A DNA stretch of 64,000 nucleotides from Poriferisodalis sp965204195 (GTDB lineage: Bacteria > Actinomycetota > Acidimicrobiia > Acidimicrobiales > Poriferisodalaceae), in the NCBI RefSeq assembly GCF_965204195.1, contig NZ_OZ241975.1:930001-994000 (forward strand), in the 5' to 3' direction. The position numbers and the translations under genes are program-made. A model generated the notes under the pieces. The model was not told where the DNA came from. It saw nothing but the letters and a program-made list of their open reading frames with translations, and did no database searches. The first letter of the stretch is position 1. Each line of letters starts with the position of its first letter. This document shows, one piece after another, positions 54,030 to 62,537 of the stretch.

Positions 54030-54518
54030 GTGCTCTTCCTCGTGCGTCACGCTTCCGCAGGCGATCGGCGTGATTGGCGGGGCGACGACAGCGCGCGACC
54101 GCTGGATCCGATGGGCCACGCCCAGGCGGAGGCCATCGCAGCGGCGCTCGCCTCAGCACCGATCCTGCGCGTACTGTCGAGCCCCAGCGTGCGCTGCGTC
54201 CAGACGATCGAGCCGCTTGCGGCAAGACTCGGCCTCGACATCGAGATCTCCGCCGAGCTGGCCGAAGGCGCCGACGGCAGGCGAACCGAAGCGTTGGTGG
54301 AGCGCCTAAGCGGCGAGACGGGCGACAGCGTGCTGTGCAGCCACGGCGACGTCATACCGGAGGTGCTCTGGCGCTTTTCTTACCGTGGCATCGACGTGAA
54401 CCCCACACGCTGCAAAAAGGCGTCTGTGTGGGAACTGCATGTCGCCGACGGTGCCGTCAGCCATGGCGTCTACCGATCGCCTCGCAGTCTCGGTGCGCAT
54501 CGGGAGGACCTGACGTGA
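54030..54518 (+). CDS. Histidine phosphatase (SixA/RHG family)
   Basis: A 162-residue phosphatase with a two-histidine core: LFLVRHASAGDR (RHG-type, His nucleophile) and VLCSHGDVIPEVL. The pattern LSSPSVRCVQTIEPLA fits the SixA branch of phosphohistidine phosphatases. The substrate could be a histidine phosphotransfer protein or a small phosphate ester. GTG 54030 is followed by a typical family start. The stop overlaps the next start (GTGA). Confidence 0.88.
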   Translation: MLFLVRHASAGDRRDWRGDDSARPLDPMGHAQAEAIAAALASAPILRVLSSPSVRCVQTIEPLAARLGLDIEISAELAEGADGRRTEALVERLSGETGDSVLCSHGDVIPEVLWRFSYRGIDVNPTRCKKASVWELHVADGAVSHGVYRSPRSLGAHREDLT

Positions 54519-55717
54519 GGGCCAGCCAGCACTACTACGTCGAGTCATTCGACACGATCTCGCTGGTGCCGTACCGGATCAGCAGATCGCCGTTCGCGCA
54601 CCGCTACAGGACCCCCGAGACCGTCCATGCGGTGTACTGCGACCGGTTGTACCCGATGAAGTCGAGTCTCGACGAAAACCCCATTCCCGCTTACTGGAAG
54701 CTGCGCCGAGGCGTGCTGCTGTACGACGTGCCAGAGAAGCCGCTGGCGATCGAGGGCCGCGATGCTGCGAAGCTGCTCGAACGCGTGCTGGCGTGCAGGG
54801 TCACCGATCTCGGCATCGGCCGCTGCCGGTACGGGCTCGCATGCAGCGACGACGGCGCGATCCTGATGGATGGGGTGCTGATGCGCCTGTCCGAGGACCG
54901 CTTCTGGTATGTCATCGCCAACGGCGAGTTCCTGAGCTGGCTGAAGGCGCACGCCATCGGGCTCGATGTGGAGGTCTTCGACCCTCGCTCGCGGGTGCTG
55001 CAGATCCAGGGTCCCATGTCGCTGGATGTGGCTGATGCGGCGATCTGCGGGGGACTGCCAGCCAGCTTCCGCTACTTCCGCGCTGGCTTCTTCGATGTCT
55101 GCGGACAGACACTGTGGGTGTCCCGCACCGGCTGGACAGGCGAGGCAGGCATCGAGATCTACTGCAACAGCGGGCCCGAGCCCACCGATCACGACGCATT
55201 GTGGGACGGCCTGTTCGCCTGCGGCGAACGCTTCGGCATGGAATTCAGCCCCGGGTCGTCCATGGGGATCCGACGCATCGAAGCCGGAATCCTGGACAAC
55301 GGCAGCGACATCGAACCCGACCTGACGCCCTTCGGCGCTGGCCTCGGGCAGTTCGTCCGGCTCGACAAGGAGGACTTCATCGGCAAGGCCGCGCTGGAGC
55401 GGGCCGATCGCAGCCAGCTGCTGTTCGGCCTGATCTGCCCCACGGCGATGCCCGAGCCCGGCATGGGCATCAGCTACGCAGATCGCCAGGTCGGGCACGT
55501 CACCATCGGCACCTGGTCGCCCACGCTGGATACCGGCGTCGGCTACGTGCGCTTCGACCAATCGCTCCCCGGCGACGACTGGCTCGCCAAAACCGTCCGC
55601 CTGCACGACCATGACGGCACGCCGCACGCGGCGACCGTCGACACGCTGCCTTTCGTTGACAAGCAAAAGCAGTTGCCGCGCGTCGCCTGGGGCGGCCCGG
55701 CCGCAGCCGCCGGCTGA
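54515..55717 (+). CDS. GcvT-like folate-binding (aminomethyltransferase/demethylase) protein
   Basis: A 400-residue GcvT-fold protein. ERVLACRVTDLGIGRCRYGL, GFFDVCGQTLWVSRTGWTGE and AGIEIYCNSG match the folate-binding domain; FIGKAALERADRSQLL and VGHVTIGTWSPTLDTGVGYV match the C-terminal barrel. Relatives include glycine-cleavage T protein and demethylases for DMSP and N-methyl amino acids. No other glycine-cleavage genes are present, so it probably moves a one-carbon unit from a different substrate. GTG 54515 follows GGGAGG. Confidence 0.88.
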   Translation: MRASQHYYVESFDTISLVPYRISRSPFAHRYRTPETVHAVYCDRLYPMKSSLDENPIPAYWKLRRGVLLYDVPEKPLAIEGRDAAKLLERVLACRVTDLGIGRCRYGLACSDDGAILMDGVLMRLSEDRFWYVIANGEFLSWLKAHAIGLDVEVFDPRSRVLQIQGPMSLDVADAAICGGLPASFRYFRAGFFDVCGQTLWVSRTGWTGEAGIEIYCNSGPEPTDHDALWDGLFACGERFGMEFSPGSSMGIRRIEAGILDNGSDIEPDLTPFGAGLGQFVRLDKEDFIGKAALERADRSQLLFGLICPTAMPEPGMGISYADRQVGHVTIGTWSPTLDTGVGYVRFDQSLPGDDWLAKTVRLHDHDGTPHAATVDTLPFVDKQKQLPRVAWGGPAAAAG

Positions 55718-56697
55718 TGCTGACGCTCGACGCGGCGGCGGTACAACAGTCCACGCCGTGGCACGAGCTGATGGAGGCAATCGAGCGCCTGCTGGTCGAC
55801 CGCAACGCCTCGGTGCCGCAACGAGAGATCCATGACGTCAGCCTGCCGGACGGCGGGACAGGTTCGCTGCTGGTGATGCCCGCCTGGGTGGACCGCGAGG
55901 TGCTCGGGGTGAAGGCGGTGACCTACTACCCCTCCAATGCCGGCACCAATCTGCCCACCATCAGCGCCGGCTACCTGCTGTTCGACGGCCAGACCGGCCA
56001 GCTCAGCGCCGTGCTCGACGGCGATGAGCTCACGCTGCGACGCACCGCGGCGGTCTCCGCTCTCGCCGCCGACCGTTTGGCCCGCCCAGACGCCCGCCGC
56101 CTGCTCGTGGCGGGCACCGGCAAGTTGGCGCCGAACCTGGCGCTCGCCCATGCCGCAGTCCGCGATTTCGACGCCGTCGAGGTCTGGGGTCGCAGCCCGC
56201 AGCGCGCCGCCGCAACGGCGCAGCAGCTCGTCGAGCATGGTCTGCCGGCACAGCCGGCCGGTTCGCTTGAGGAGTCGATCGAGCGAGCCGACGTCATCTC
56301 CTGCGCCACGGGTGCCACCAGCCCGCTGGTGCGCGGCGCCCTTGTGCGGCCGGGCACGCACATCGATCTGGTGGGGGCCTTCCGGGCCGACATGCGCGAG
56401 GCCGACGACGAGGCCGTCAAGCTGGCGACGCTGTTCGTCGACACGCTCGACGGCGCGCTCGGGGCGGGAGACCTGGCACAGCCGCTCGATGCCGGGGTGA
56501 TCTCCGCCGACGACATCGCTGCCGACCTGGCGTCGCTCGCCGCCGTACGCCACCCGGGCCGCACCTCCGACAGCGAGATCACCCTGTTCAAGTCGGTCGG
56601 CTTCGCGCTGTCCGATCTGGCCGCCGCCAGGCTCGTGCATCGACGGATCGCATCCGGGTCGGCGGGCGCACCTGATCGCCGCAGCCCGCTGCCGTGA
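55717..56697 (+). CDS. Ornithine cyclodeaminase/mu-crystallin family protein
   Basis: A 326-residue NAD(P)-dependent enzyme. GVKAVTYYPSNAGTNLPTIS, GYLLFDGQTGQLSAVLDGDE, RRTAAVSALAADRLARPDAR and the Rossmann loop LLVAGTGKLAPNLALA define the family; HIDLVGAFRADMREADDEAV is conserved near the C-terminus. Members deaminate ornithine to proline or reduce imines such as ketimines. The ATG overlaps the GcvT-like stop (TGATG), so they likely act in one pathway on an amino-acid derivative. Confidence 0.92.
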   Translation: MLTLDAAAVQQSTPWHELMEAIERLLVDRNASVPQREIHDVSLPDGGTGSLLVMPAWVDREVLGVKAVTYYPSNAGTNLPTISAGYLLFDGQTGQLSAVLDGDELTLRRTAAVSALAADRLARPDARRLLVAGTGKLAPNLALAHAAVRDFDAVEVWGRSPQRAAATAQQLVEHGLPAQPAGSLEESIERADVISCATGATSPLVRGALVRPGTHIDLVGAFRADMREADDEAVKLATLFVDTLDGALGAGDLAQPLDAGVISADDIAADLASLAAVRHPGRTSDSEITLFKSVGFALSDLAAARLVHRRIASGSAGAPDRRSPLP

Positions 56698-56755
56698 GCA
56701 CCCGAGTCGTGGACCGGTCGCGGCGAAGCCACATCAACCTCCGCAGCGCGGCATC

Positions 56756-57634
56756 GTGATCGCCCGCAACGGCGGCCGCCGCTTCGGCTGGGGCCTCGCA
56801 GCGCTCGGCATGCTGTTGGTGTCCACCGATTCGCTGTGGGTTCGTGTCTCCGGCGCCGATGCGCTCGACATCGCCTTCATCGTGGGCGTGCTGTCGCTGT
56901 TGCTCTACGGCGCCATGGCCCTGCGCCGAGCATCAGCCTCGTGGGCGTCGCTGCGGGCCGATACGTGGCCGCTGCTGGCCATCGGCGTGCTCGGTGCGAT
57001 CAGCCAGCTCACGTTCATCTCGGCCATCACCCACACCGAGGTGCCCAACGTGGTGGCGATCGTGGCATCCGCGCCGGTGCTGGCCGCGGCGTTCGCGTGG
57101 GTGGCCCTGCGAGAGAGGACGTCACCTCGGGTCACCGCGGGCATCGCGCTCACCGTGGTGGGCATCGGCATGGTGGTGTCGACGTCAATCGGTTCGCCCA
57201 ACCTCTGGGGCGACTTCCTCGCTCTCATCGCGGTGATCTGCTTCGCCGCCAGCACCGTCATCTGGCGCCGCCATCGCGACATGAGCCGTCTCATGGGACT
57301 TGCCCTGGCTGCGTTGCTCGTGGTGATCCCCACTGCGCTCGTCGCCGATCCGGGCGGGCTCGACGCCCCTGCCTGGGCAGCCATCTTGGCCATGGGCCTG
57401 GTCTGCAACCCGCTCGGCCGCCTCTCCTACAGCAACGCACCGAAGCACGCGCCCGCCAGCGAAGTCGCCCTGTTCGCTCCCGTGGAGACCGTGGCCGGCA
57501 TCGTGTGGGCGGCGGTGTTCCTGAGCGAGTACCCGGCGGCCGTCACCTTGGCAGGCGCGGTCGTGGTGATATTCGGGATGCTCTACGCCACGGTGCTCGA
57601 TCGCAGGGGAGCAGCGGCGTTCGGCAGCGACTGA
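56756..57634 (+). CDS. EamA/DMT-family transporter
   Basis: A ten-helix drug/metabolite transporter of 292 residues built from two five-helix EamA repeats. Hydrophobic segments are evident throughout, with the family pattern AISQLTFISAITHTEVPNVV and VASAPVLAAAFAWVALRERT in the first half, and EVALFAPVETVAGIVWAAVF in the second. GTG 56756 lies 58 bases after the cyclodeaminase gene. It probably moves an amino acid or related metabolite; the direction (export is typical) is not proven. Confidence 0.88.
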   Translation: MIARNGGRRFGWGLAALGMLLVSTDSLWVRVSGADALDIAFIVGVLSLLLYGAMALRRASASWASLRADTWPLLAIGVLGAISQLTFISAITHTEVPNVVAIVASAPVLAAAFAWVALRERTSPRVTAGIALTVVGIGMVVSTSIGSPNLWGDFLALIAVICFAASTVIWRRHRDMSRLMGLALAALLVVIPTALVADPGGLDAPAWAAILAMGLVCNPLGRLSYSNAPKHAPASEVALFAPVETVAGIVWAAVFLSEYPAAVTLAGAVVVIFGMLYATVLDRRGAAAFGSD

Positions 57635-57767
57635 GCGGTTGCGCCCGCGGTCGCGGCCGTTCTGCCTTGGCTTCACGCCCTGCCGGGCCATCGGGTGCTC
57701 GCCTTGGGAGCCGTTCGGGTCTTCGTGCTGCCGGGCCTTCGGGTCTTCGCCCCACAGTTCGCTCGGA

Positions 57768-57773
57768 TACTGT
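57768..57773 (+). promoter_or_regulatory. -10 box (TACTGT) of ppk2
   Basis: TACTGT ends eight bases before the ATG. Confidence 0.5.
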
Positions 57774-57781
57774 CCGAACAC

Positions 57782-58633
57782 ATGGCGTCGGAAACCGAGG
57801 CGGACGCGACTGCATCCGAGTTCGAGGAATTCCCTGAGCTTCCCCCGAAGCGACCCAGCCGCCTGTCCCGCCGCGCCTACGAGCGCGAGCTCAAGCTCTT
57901 GCAGCAGGAACTCGCCCGCCTGCAGCGCTGGATCCGTCACAACGGGCTGAAGGTCGTCGTCATCTTCGAAGGCCGAGACGCTGCGGGCAAGGGCAGCACG
58001 ATCAAGCGCATCATGGAGCGGCTGAACCACCGCGTGGTGCGGGTCGTCGCGCTCGGCACACCCAGCGACCGCGAGAAGACCCAATGGTGGTTCCAGCGTT
58101 ACGTCGAGGAGCTGCCGGCGGCGGGCGAGATGGTGATCTTCGACCGCAGCTGGTACAACCGCGGCCTCGTCGAACCGGTCATGGGCTTCTGCACCGAAGA
58201 GGAGTACGAGGAGTTCCTGCGGTCATGCCCCGAGTTCGAACGGATGCTGGTCCGCTCGGGGATCATCCTCATCAAGTACTGGTTCTCGGTCAGCGACGAG
58301 GAGCAGGAGCGCCGCTTTCGAAGCCGGATCGCCGACCCGGCCCGGCGTTGGAAGCTCTCGCCGATGGACCTTGAGGCCCGTGCCCGCTGGGTGGATTTCT
58401 CACGCGCCAAGGACACGCTGTTTGCCCACACCGACATCAAGCAGGCACCGTGGTACGTCGTGGATGCCGACGACAAGCGGGCCGCCCGGCTGAACTGCAT
58501 CGCTCATCTGCTGTCGCAGATCCCCTACGAGGCCGTGCCGTGGGAGCACGTCGAGTTGCCTGAGCGCGAATCGGCAGGCGGGTACGTGCGGCCGCCGATG
58601 TCAGACCAGACCTTCGTGCCCGAGCTGTACTGA
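57782..58633 (+). CDS. ppk2: Polyphosphate kinase 2
   Basis: A 283-residue PPK2, which transfers phosphate between polyphosphate and nucleotides. Walker A is EGRDAAGKGSTIK (Lys70), Walker B VIFDRSWYNRG (Asp121), and the lid contains RSRIADPARRWKLSP. The short form with a single domain is usual for class I PPK2. The N-terminal 25 residues are acidic and low-complexity. It has its own promoter-like box and converges on the SulP gene. Ppx in the same window degrades the polymer. Confidence 0.95.
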   Translation: MASETEADATASEFEEFPELPPKRPSRLSRRAYERELKLLQQELARLQRWIRHNGLKVVVIFEGRDAAGKGSTIKRIMERLNHRVVRVVALGTPSDREKTQWWFQRYVEELPAAGEMVIFDRSWYNRGLVEPVMGFCTEEEYEEFLRSCPEFERMLVRSGIILIKYWFSVSDEEQERRFRSRIADPARRWKLSPMDLEARARWVDFSRAKDTLFAHTDIKQAPWYVVDADDKRAARLNCIAHLLSQIPYEAVPWEHVELPERESAGGYVRPPMSDQTFVPELY

Positions 58634-58727
58634 GCAGCCGTCGCGGCCAGCCGAGGCGTCGTGAATCTCGGCCGATGGCCTGAGCCGAACGGCGAAGCTG
58701 TGGCCCGGGCGGACTGGGCGAGGTCGC

Positions 58728-60371
58728 TCAGGACTGCGCGCTGGACTCCATGTTGATCTCGAGCAGGCGCGCGGCAATCACCCGAGCGTCGTCGAAGCCG
58801 GCGACGAAGTGGTCGCCCGGCACCCGATGCAGCACATCCAGCGACTGCAGGCTGCCCTCCGGCAGGCTGTCGACCCCGATGACGATGCACTCGGTGTCGT
58901 GCTCCATGGCGGCGTCGATGAGCTGCTCCACCACGAGCGCAGCGCTGTCGTCCATGTAGCTGGTCTCGGTGAAATCCAGGATCACCACCTGGTGCTCCTG
59001 GATGTCCTTGCTGATGGCGATCCGCAGCCGGTTCGAGGAGGCGACGGTGAAGCTGCCGCGCATCTTGACCATGCCGACTCGTGCGGAGAACGCATCGAAT
59101 TGGCTGACGTCGACCCGGTCGCTGTCGGCGAAGAACACGGCGTCGAGCATCGGCACCGACAGCACGCTGTCGAGCTCCAGCCGCTCGAAGCGACGGCTGG
59201 CTGCAAGGGCAGCGGCGACGATGCCCGCTGCGATGGCGACCAGCAGGTCGACGAATACGGTCAGACCCAAGGTCAGCAGCATCACCAGCACGTGCTCCGG
59301 CTGCACCCGGTACAGGTGCGTGATCAAGCGCCAGTCGATGAGGCTGAGCCCGAGCCACAGCAAGATGCCGGCAAGCACGCCATAGGGAACGCTGTCGATG
59401 AGGCCCGAGAGCACGATGATCAGCACGAGCGTCGCCACCGCGGAGACGACGCCTGAGACACGAGTCTGTGCGCCGGCCCGGATATTGGACTGAGTGGCAC
59501 CGGGCGCGCCCGCGCCCGGCAGACCGCCGAACATGGCGGCGACGGCATTGCCGAGTCCCACGCCGAGGAGCTCTCGGTTCGGATCGTGCTGGTGCCCGGT
59601 CAGCGAATCGGCGGCCGAAGCGCTCAGCAGGCTGCTCAGCGAGCCGATGAGAGCGATGGTCATGGCGGCCCCGACGGCTCCCCAGAAGCCGGCACCCGGC
59701 ATCTCCATCGCCCAGAACGACGGTGCCTCGATCACGTCGGCGATCCGCGGCGCTCCGTCGAAGATCCATGCGCCGAGGATGGTTCCGCATACCAGGGCGC
59801 CGGCCGCCGCCGGCACGTGCTTGCGCCATCGCTTCGGCCATCCGGCGCAGATCACGAAGGTGGCAACTGCCACGCCGAACGCATGGAAGTCCATGTCGCG
59901 GGCGGCGTCGTCCCAGTGACGGATCGAATCGATCGGGTTGCCCAGCAGGGGATCGGCGCCGAAGAACGGCAGCACCTGCAGCAGCACCACCATGACCCCG
60001 ACACCGCTGACGAAGCCCGATGTCACCGAGTGGGGCGTGTACTGGAACAGGCTGCCGATCCGCAGCAGCCCGAGCAGCACCTGGAGGATCCCTGCGATGA
60101 AGATGATGGTGAGCGCTTCGACCGTCGAATCGGCGTACCTGACGAGGACGAATGACACAGCGAGCGCCACCGGAGCGGTCGCAGCGGAGATCTGCACCCG
60201 CGTACCGCCCGCGACAGCGGCGAGGAATCCGACGGCTACCGCTCCCCACAGGCCCGCGATCGGGCCCAAGCCCGATACGACGCCGAACGCCAGGGCCAAG
60301 GGCAACACGACAATCGCCGAGACGATGCCGGCTCGAAGGTCCGCACGGAGGTTCCCGATGTCGTAGTTCAT
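58728..60371 (-). CDS. SulP-family anion transporter with STAS domain
   Basis: A 547-residue membrane protein with about 11-14 helices. The N-terminal SulP signature is present (LRAGIVSAIVVLPLALAFGV), as is GGTRVQISAATAPVALAVSF. A cytoplasmic STAS domain (about 410-530) contains ILDFTETSYMDDSAALVVEQ. The family moves sulfate, bicarbonate or other anions, often by exchange or with sodium. GAGGTGTGAC precedes the ATG. Substrate is not deducible, and no carbonic anhydrase is fused. Confidence 0.92.
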   Translation of the reverse strand: MNYDIGNLRADLRAGIVSAIVVLPLALAFGVVSGLGPIAGLWGAVAVGFLAAVAGGTRVQISAATAPVALAVSFVLVRYADSTVEALTIIFIAGILQVLLGLLRIGSLFQYTPHSVTSGFVSGVGVMVVLLQVLPFFGADPLLGNPIDSIRHWDDAARDMDFHAFGVAVATFVICAGWPKRWRKHVPAAAGALVCGTILGAWIFDGAPRIADVIEAPSFWAMEMPGAGFWGAVGAAMTIALIGSLSSLLSASAADSLTGHQHDPNRELLGVGLGNAVAAMFGGLPGAGAPGATQSNIRAGAQTRVSGVVSAVATLVLIIVLSGLIDSVPYGVLAGILLWLGLSLIDWRLITHLYRVQPEHVLVMLLTLGLTVFVDLLVAIAAGIVAAALAASRRFERLELDSVLSVPMLDAVFFADSDRVDVSQFDAFSARVGMVKMRGSFTVASSNRLRIAISKDIQEHQVVILDFTETSYMDDSAALVVEQLIDAAMEHDTECIVIGVDSLPEGSLQSLDVLHRVPGDHFVAGFDDARVIAARLLEINMESSAQS

Positions 60372-60460
60372 GTCACACCTCGCGGCGTGGGAGGCACCCG
60401 CGGGTCACAGTAGTTCAGCCCCGGGCGGCTACCTACGAATCTGGTTGCTTCGACTACTAC

Positions 60461-60530
60461 GCAAGCTCAGCCGCTGTGTCGAATGGTTCGGCAGAGCAAG
60501 CTCAGCCGCTGTGTCGAATGGTTCGGCTGA
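60461..60530 (+). repeat. Two tandem 35-bp direct repeats
   Basis: GCAAGCTCAGCCGCTGTGTC... at 60461-60495 is repeated at 60496-60530 with one change near the end (GCAGA versus GCTGA). It lies between the SulP start and the SDR stop. Confidence 0.85.
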
Positions 60531-60546
60531 GCGCACTCAGCCGAAC
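60521..60546 (-). terminator. Hairpin overlapping the SDR stop codon
   Basis: GTTCGGCTGAG and CTCAGCCGAAC are perfectly complementary over 11 bases with a CGCA loop. One arm contains the last codons and stop of the SDR gene. A related half-site recurs in the adjacent 35-bp repeat. Confidence 0.55.
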
Positions 60547-61280
60547 ATGCCCCCATCCACGGTGAACTCCTGGCCGGTGCAGTAGCTGCTGGCGTCGGAG
60601 GCGAGGAACAAGACCACCCGGCCCACCTCTGCGGGCTCGGCGACGCGCCCCAGCGGCACAGCGCGCAGGATGCGTCGGGTGCGGTCGCTGTCCTCGGTGA
60701 ACACATTGGTCTGCGCCAGCATCTCGGTGTCGATGTAGCCGGGGTGGACAGAGTTCACCCTCACACCGCGACGCCCCAGCTCCTTTGCGGCCGATTTCGT
60801 CATGCCGCGCACGGCCCACTTGCTGGCGCTGTACGCAAACGACCCGGCGGTGCCCATCAGCCCCGCGACCGAGCTGATGTTGATGATCGAACCGGACTCG
60901 GCCTCGGCCATCGCGGTACCCACCTTCTGCATGCCCAGGAACACACCGCGGGCATTGATCGCGAGCATGCGGTCGAAGTCGGCGCTGGAGGTCTTCATCA
61001 GACCAGCGCCCTGGAAGATGCCGGCGTTGTTCACCAGCACATCGATGCGCCCGTGGCGAGCGATCACGTCGGCAACCACCGAATCCCAAGCCGCCTCATC
61101 GGCCACGTCGTGATGCAAGTAGTCGCACCCCAGTTCGCCCGCGGTGCGCTCCCCCTCGTCGTCGAGCACGTCGGTGAGCACCACCGTCGCACCCTCGTCG
61201 GCGAAGAGCTGGCCCTCAATTGCGCCCTGCCCTCGTGCACCGCCGGTGATGATCGCAACCCGTCCGTCAAGAACACCCAT
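60537..61280 (-). CDS. SDR-family NAD(P)-dependent oxidoreductase
   Basis: A classical short-chain dehydrogenase of 247 residues. The cofactor loop is ITGGARGQGAIEG, NNAGIFQGA is in place, and the catalytic motif YSASK follows INISSVAGLMG. The pattern HPGYIDTEM and YCTGQEFTVDGGMFG are typical of 3-oxoacyl/hydroxysteroid-type members. AGAGGAACAGG precedes the ATG. The substrate is unknown. The stop lies in a hairpin next to a 35-bp tandem repeat. Confidence 0.93.
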   Translation of the reverse strand: MGVLDGRVAIITGGARGQGAIEGQLFADEGATVVLTDVLDDEGERTAGELGCDYLHHDVADEAAWDSVVADVIARHGRIDVLVNNAGIFQGAGLMKTSSADFDRMLAINARGVFLGMQKVGTAMAEAESGSIINISSVAGLMGTAGSFAYSASKWAVRGMTKSAAKELGRRGVRVNSVHPGYIDTEMLAQTNVFTEDSDRTRRILRAVPLGRVAEPAEVGRVVLFLASDASSYCTGQEFTVDGGMFG

Positions 61281-61466
61281 CTGCCTGTTCCTCTCACTGT
61301 GTGATTGATTCTCGGCGGAAACCGCGCGAGGTCGACGGCGAGACCCTAGACCTCTCGCATTCCGCGTATCTGACGATGGCGGCGCCGGCAGTCGTCTCGA
61401 TGTAGGAATCCCGTCTCAGCCGGCTTTCCTCACTCGGCAGCACTACAGCTCGCCAGTGAAGTCGGG

Positions 61467-62534
61467 TCAGGGACGGCTGGCCGCCTGCAACTCCGCGAGG
61501 ATGCCGGACAGCTGCTCGCCGTCGTCGGGGTTGGCGACAGGAATCGAGAACTCGATGCGGTCGATGTGGGGGCCGTACCGCTCGGCGAGCAGCCCGCCGA
61601 TCTGGTCGTAGGTGCCGACCGTGGCGATGGTGTGCAGCATCTCGTCGGACACGATCGCCGAGATCTCGTCCCAGCGCTGAGCCTTGGAGAGGGCCGCCGC
61701 TCGCTCCGCTTCGTCGGTCCAGTCGTGCACATCGAAGGCTGCCCGGTAGGCGGGTGTTGAGAGGTAGAAGCCGACGCGCTCGCGCACCGTGCTCGCCACA
61801 ACGGCCAAGGCTGCCTCGTCGGGCGCCGTGGCGACGAGCGGCTTCATGCACCACTCGACTGCGTTGGGGTCGCGCCCGGCCCGTTCGGCACCGCGGGCGA
61901 CTGCAGGCGCCATCACCTCGGTGATGTAGCGGGGCGAGCACACCGGGTGCAGCCGCACGCCGTCGGCAACCTCGCCGGCGACGCCGCACATGTTCGGGTT
62001 GATCGCGGCGATGTGCACCGGGACGTCGGGATGGTCGATGGGGCCGGGGTCGAACAGCGGCACCATGAGGTTGAGGTCGTAGTGTTCGCTCTCGTACTCC
62101 AGCGGCGTGCGGTCCTGCCAGCAGCGCCATACCGCACGGAGAGCGCCGACGTAGTCGCGCATCCACGGCCCCGGCGCCGACCACTCCATGCCGTAGCGCC
62201 GACGGATGTGGCCGCGCACCTGGGAGCCCAGCCCCAGGATCGACCGTCCGCAAGAGGCCTTTTGCAGTGTCCACGCCGACATGGCAGTCACCGTCGGGGA
62301 TCGGGGGAACGCCATCGCCACCGAGGTGCCGAGCCCGAGCGTGGAGGTCGCCACTGCCGCCATGGCGAGCAACTGGTACGGGTCGTCTTTTGTCTCTTCG
62401 ACGACGAGGGCGTCATATCCCAGCGCTTCCACTTGTGCAGCGGCCTCGCCGATGGTCGTCACGTCGAGTGGCACGTCGGGCGCGCGCAACCCCGGGTCGA
62501 GCTTGCCGAGCGGCAGCAACGTTTCAGCCTTCAT
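61467..62534 (-). CDS. LLM-class F420-dependent oxidoreductase
   Basis: A 355-residue TIM-barrel protein of the luciferase-like monooxygenase family. GYDALVVEETKDDPYQLLAM, TLGLGTSVAMAFPRSPTVTA, ILGLGSQVRGHIRRRYGMEW and VPVHIAAINPNMCGVAGEVA are characteristic of the actinobacterial F420 branch. The C-terminal part has the usual IPVANPDDGEQ motif. It begins four bases after the D-2-hydroxyacid dehydrogenase ends, so they share a transcript. F420 dependence is inferred from the family. Confidence 0.9.
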   Translation of the reverse strand: MKAETLLPLGKLDPGLRAPDVPLDVTTIGEAAAQVEALGYDALVVEETKDDPYQLLAMAAVATSTLGLGTSVAMAFPRSPTVTAMSAWTLQKASCGRSILGLGSQVRGHIRRRYGMEWSAPGPWMRDYVGALRAVWRCWQDRTPLEYESEHYDLNLMVPLFDPGPIDHPDVPVHIAAINPNMCGVAGEVADGVRLHPVCSPRYITEVMAPAVARGAERAGRDPNAVEWCMKPLVATAPDEAALAVVASTVRERVGFYLSTPAYRAAFDVHDWTDEAERAAALSKAQRWDEISAIVSDEMLHTIATVGTYDQIGGLLAERYGPHIDRIEFSIPVANPDDGEQLSGILAELQAASRP

Positions 62535-62537
62535 GAT

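Noticed and set aside
57635..57781. Fifth copy of the interspersed repeat before ppk2
   Set aside because: The GGGCCTTCGGG-rich stretch is similar in composition but lacks the CCCGCTCTTG and GGCTCAGCC blocks.
60461..60530. Possible CRISPR-like repeat
   Set aside because: Only two directly abutting 35-bp units with no spacers, and no cas genes in the window. It is a tandem duplication.
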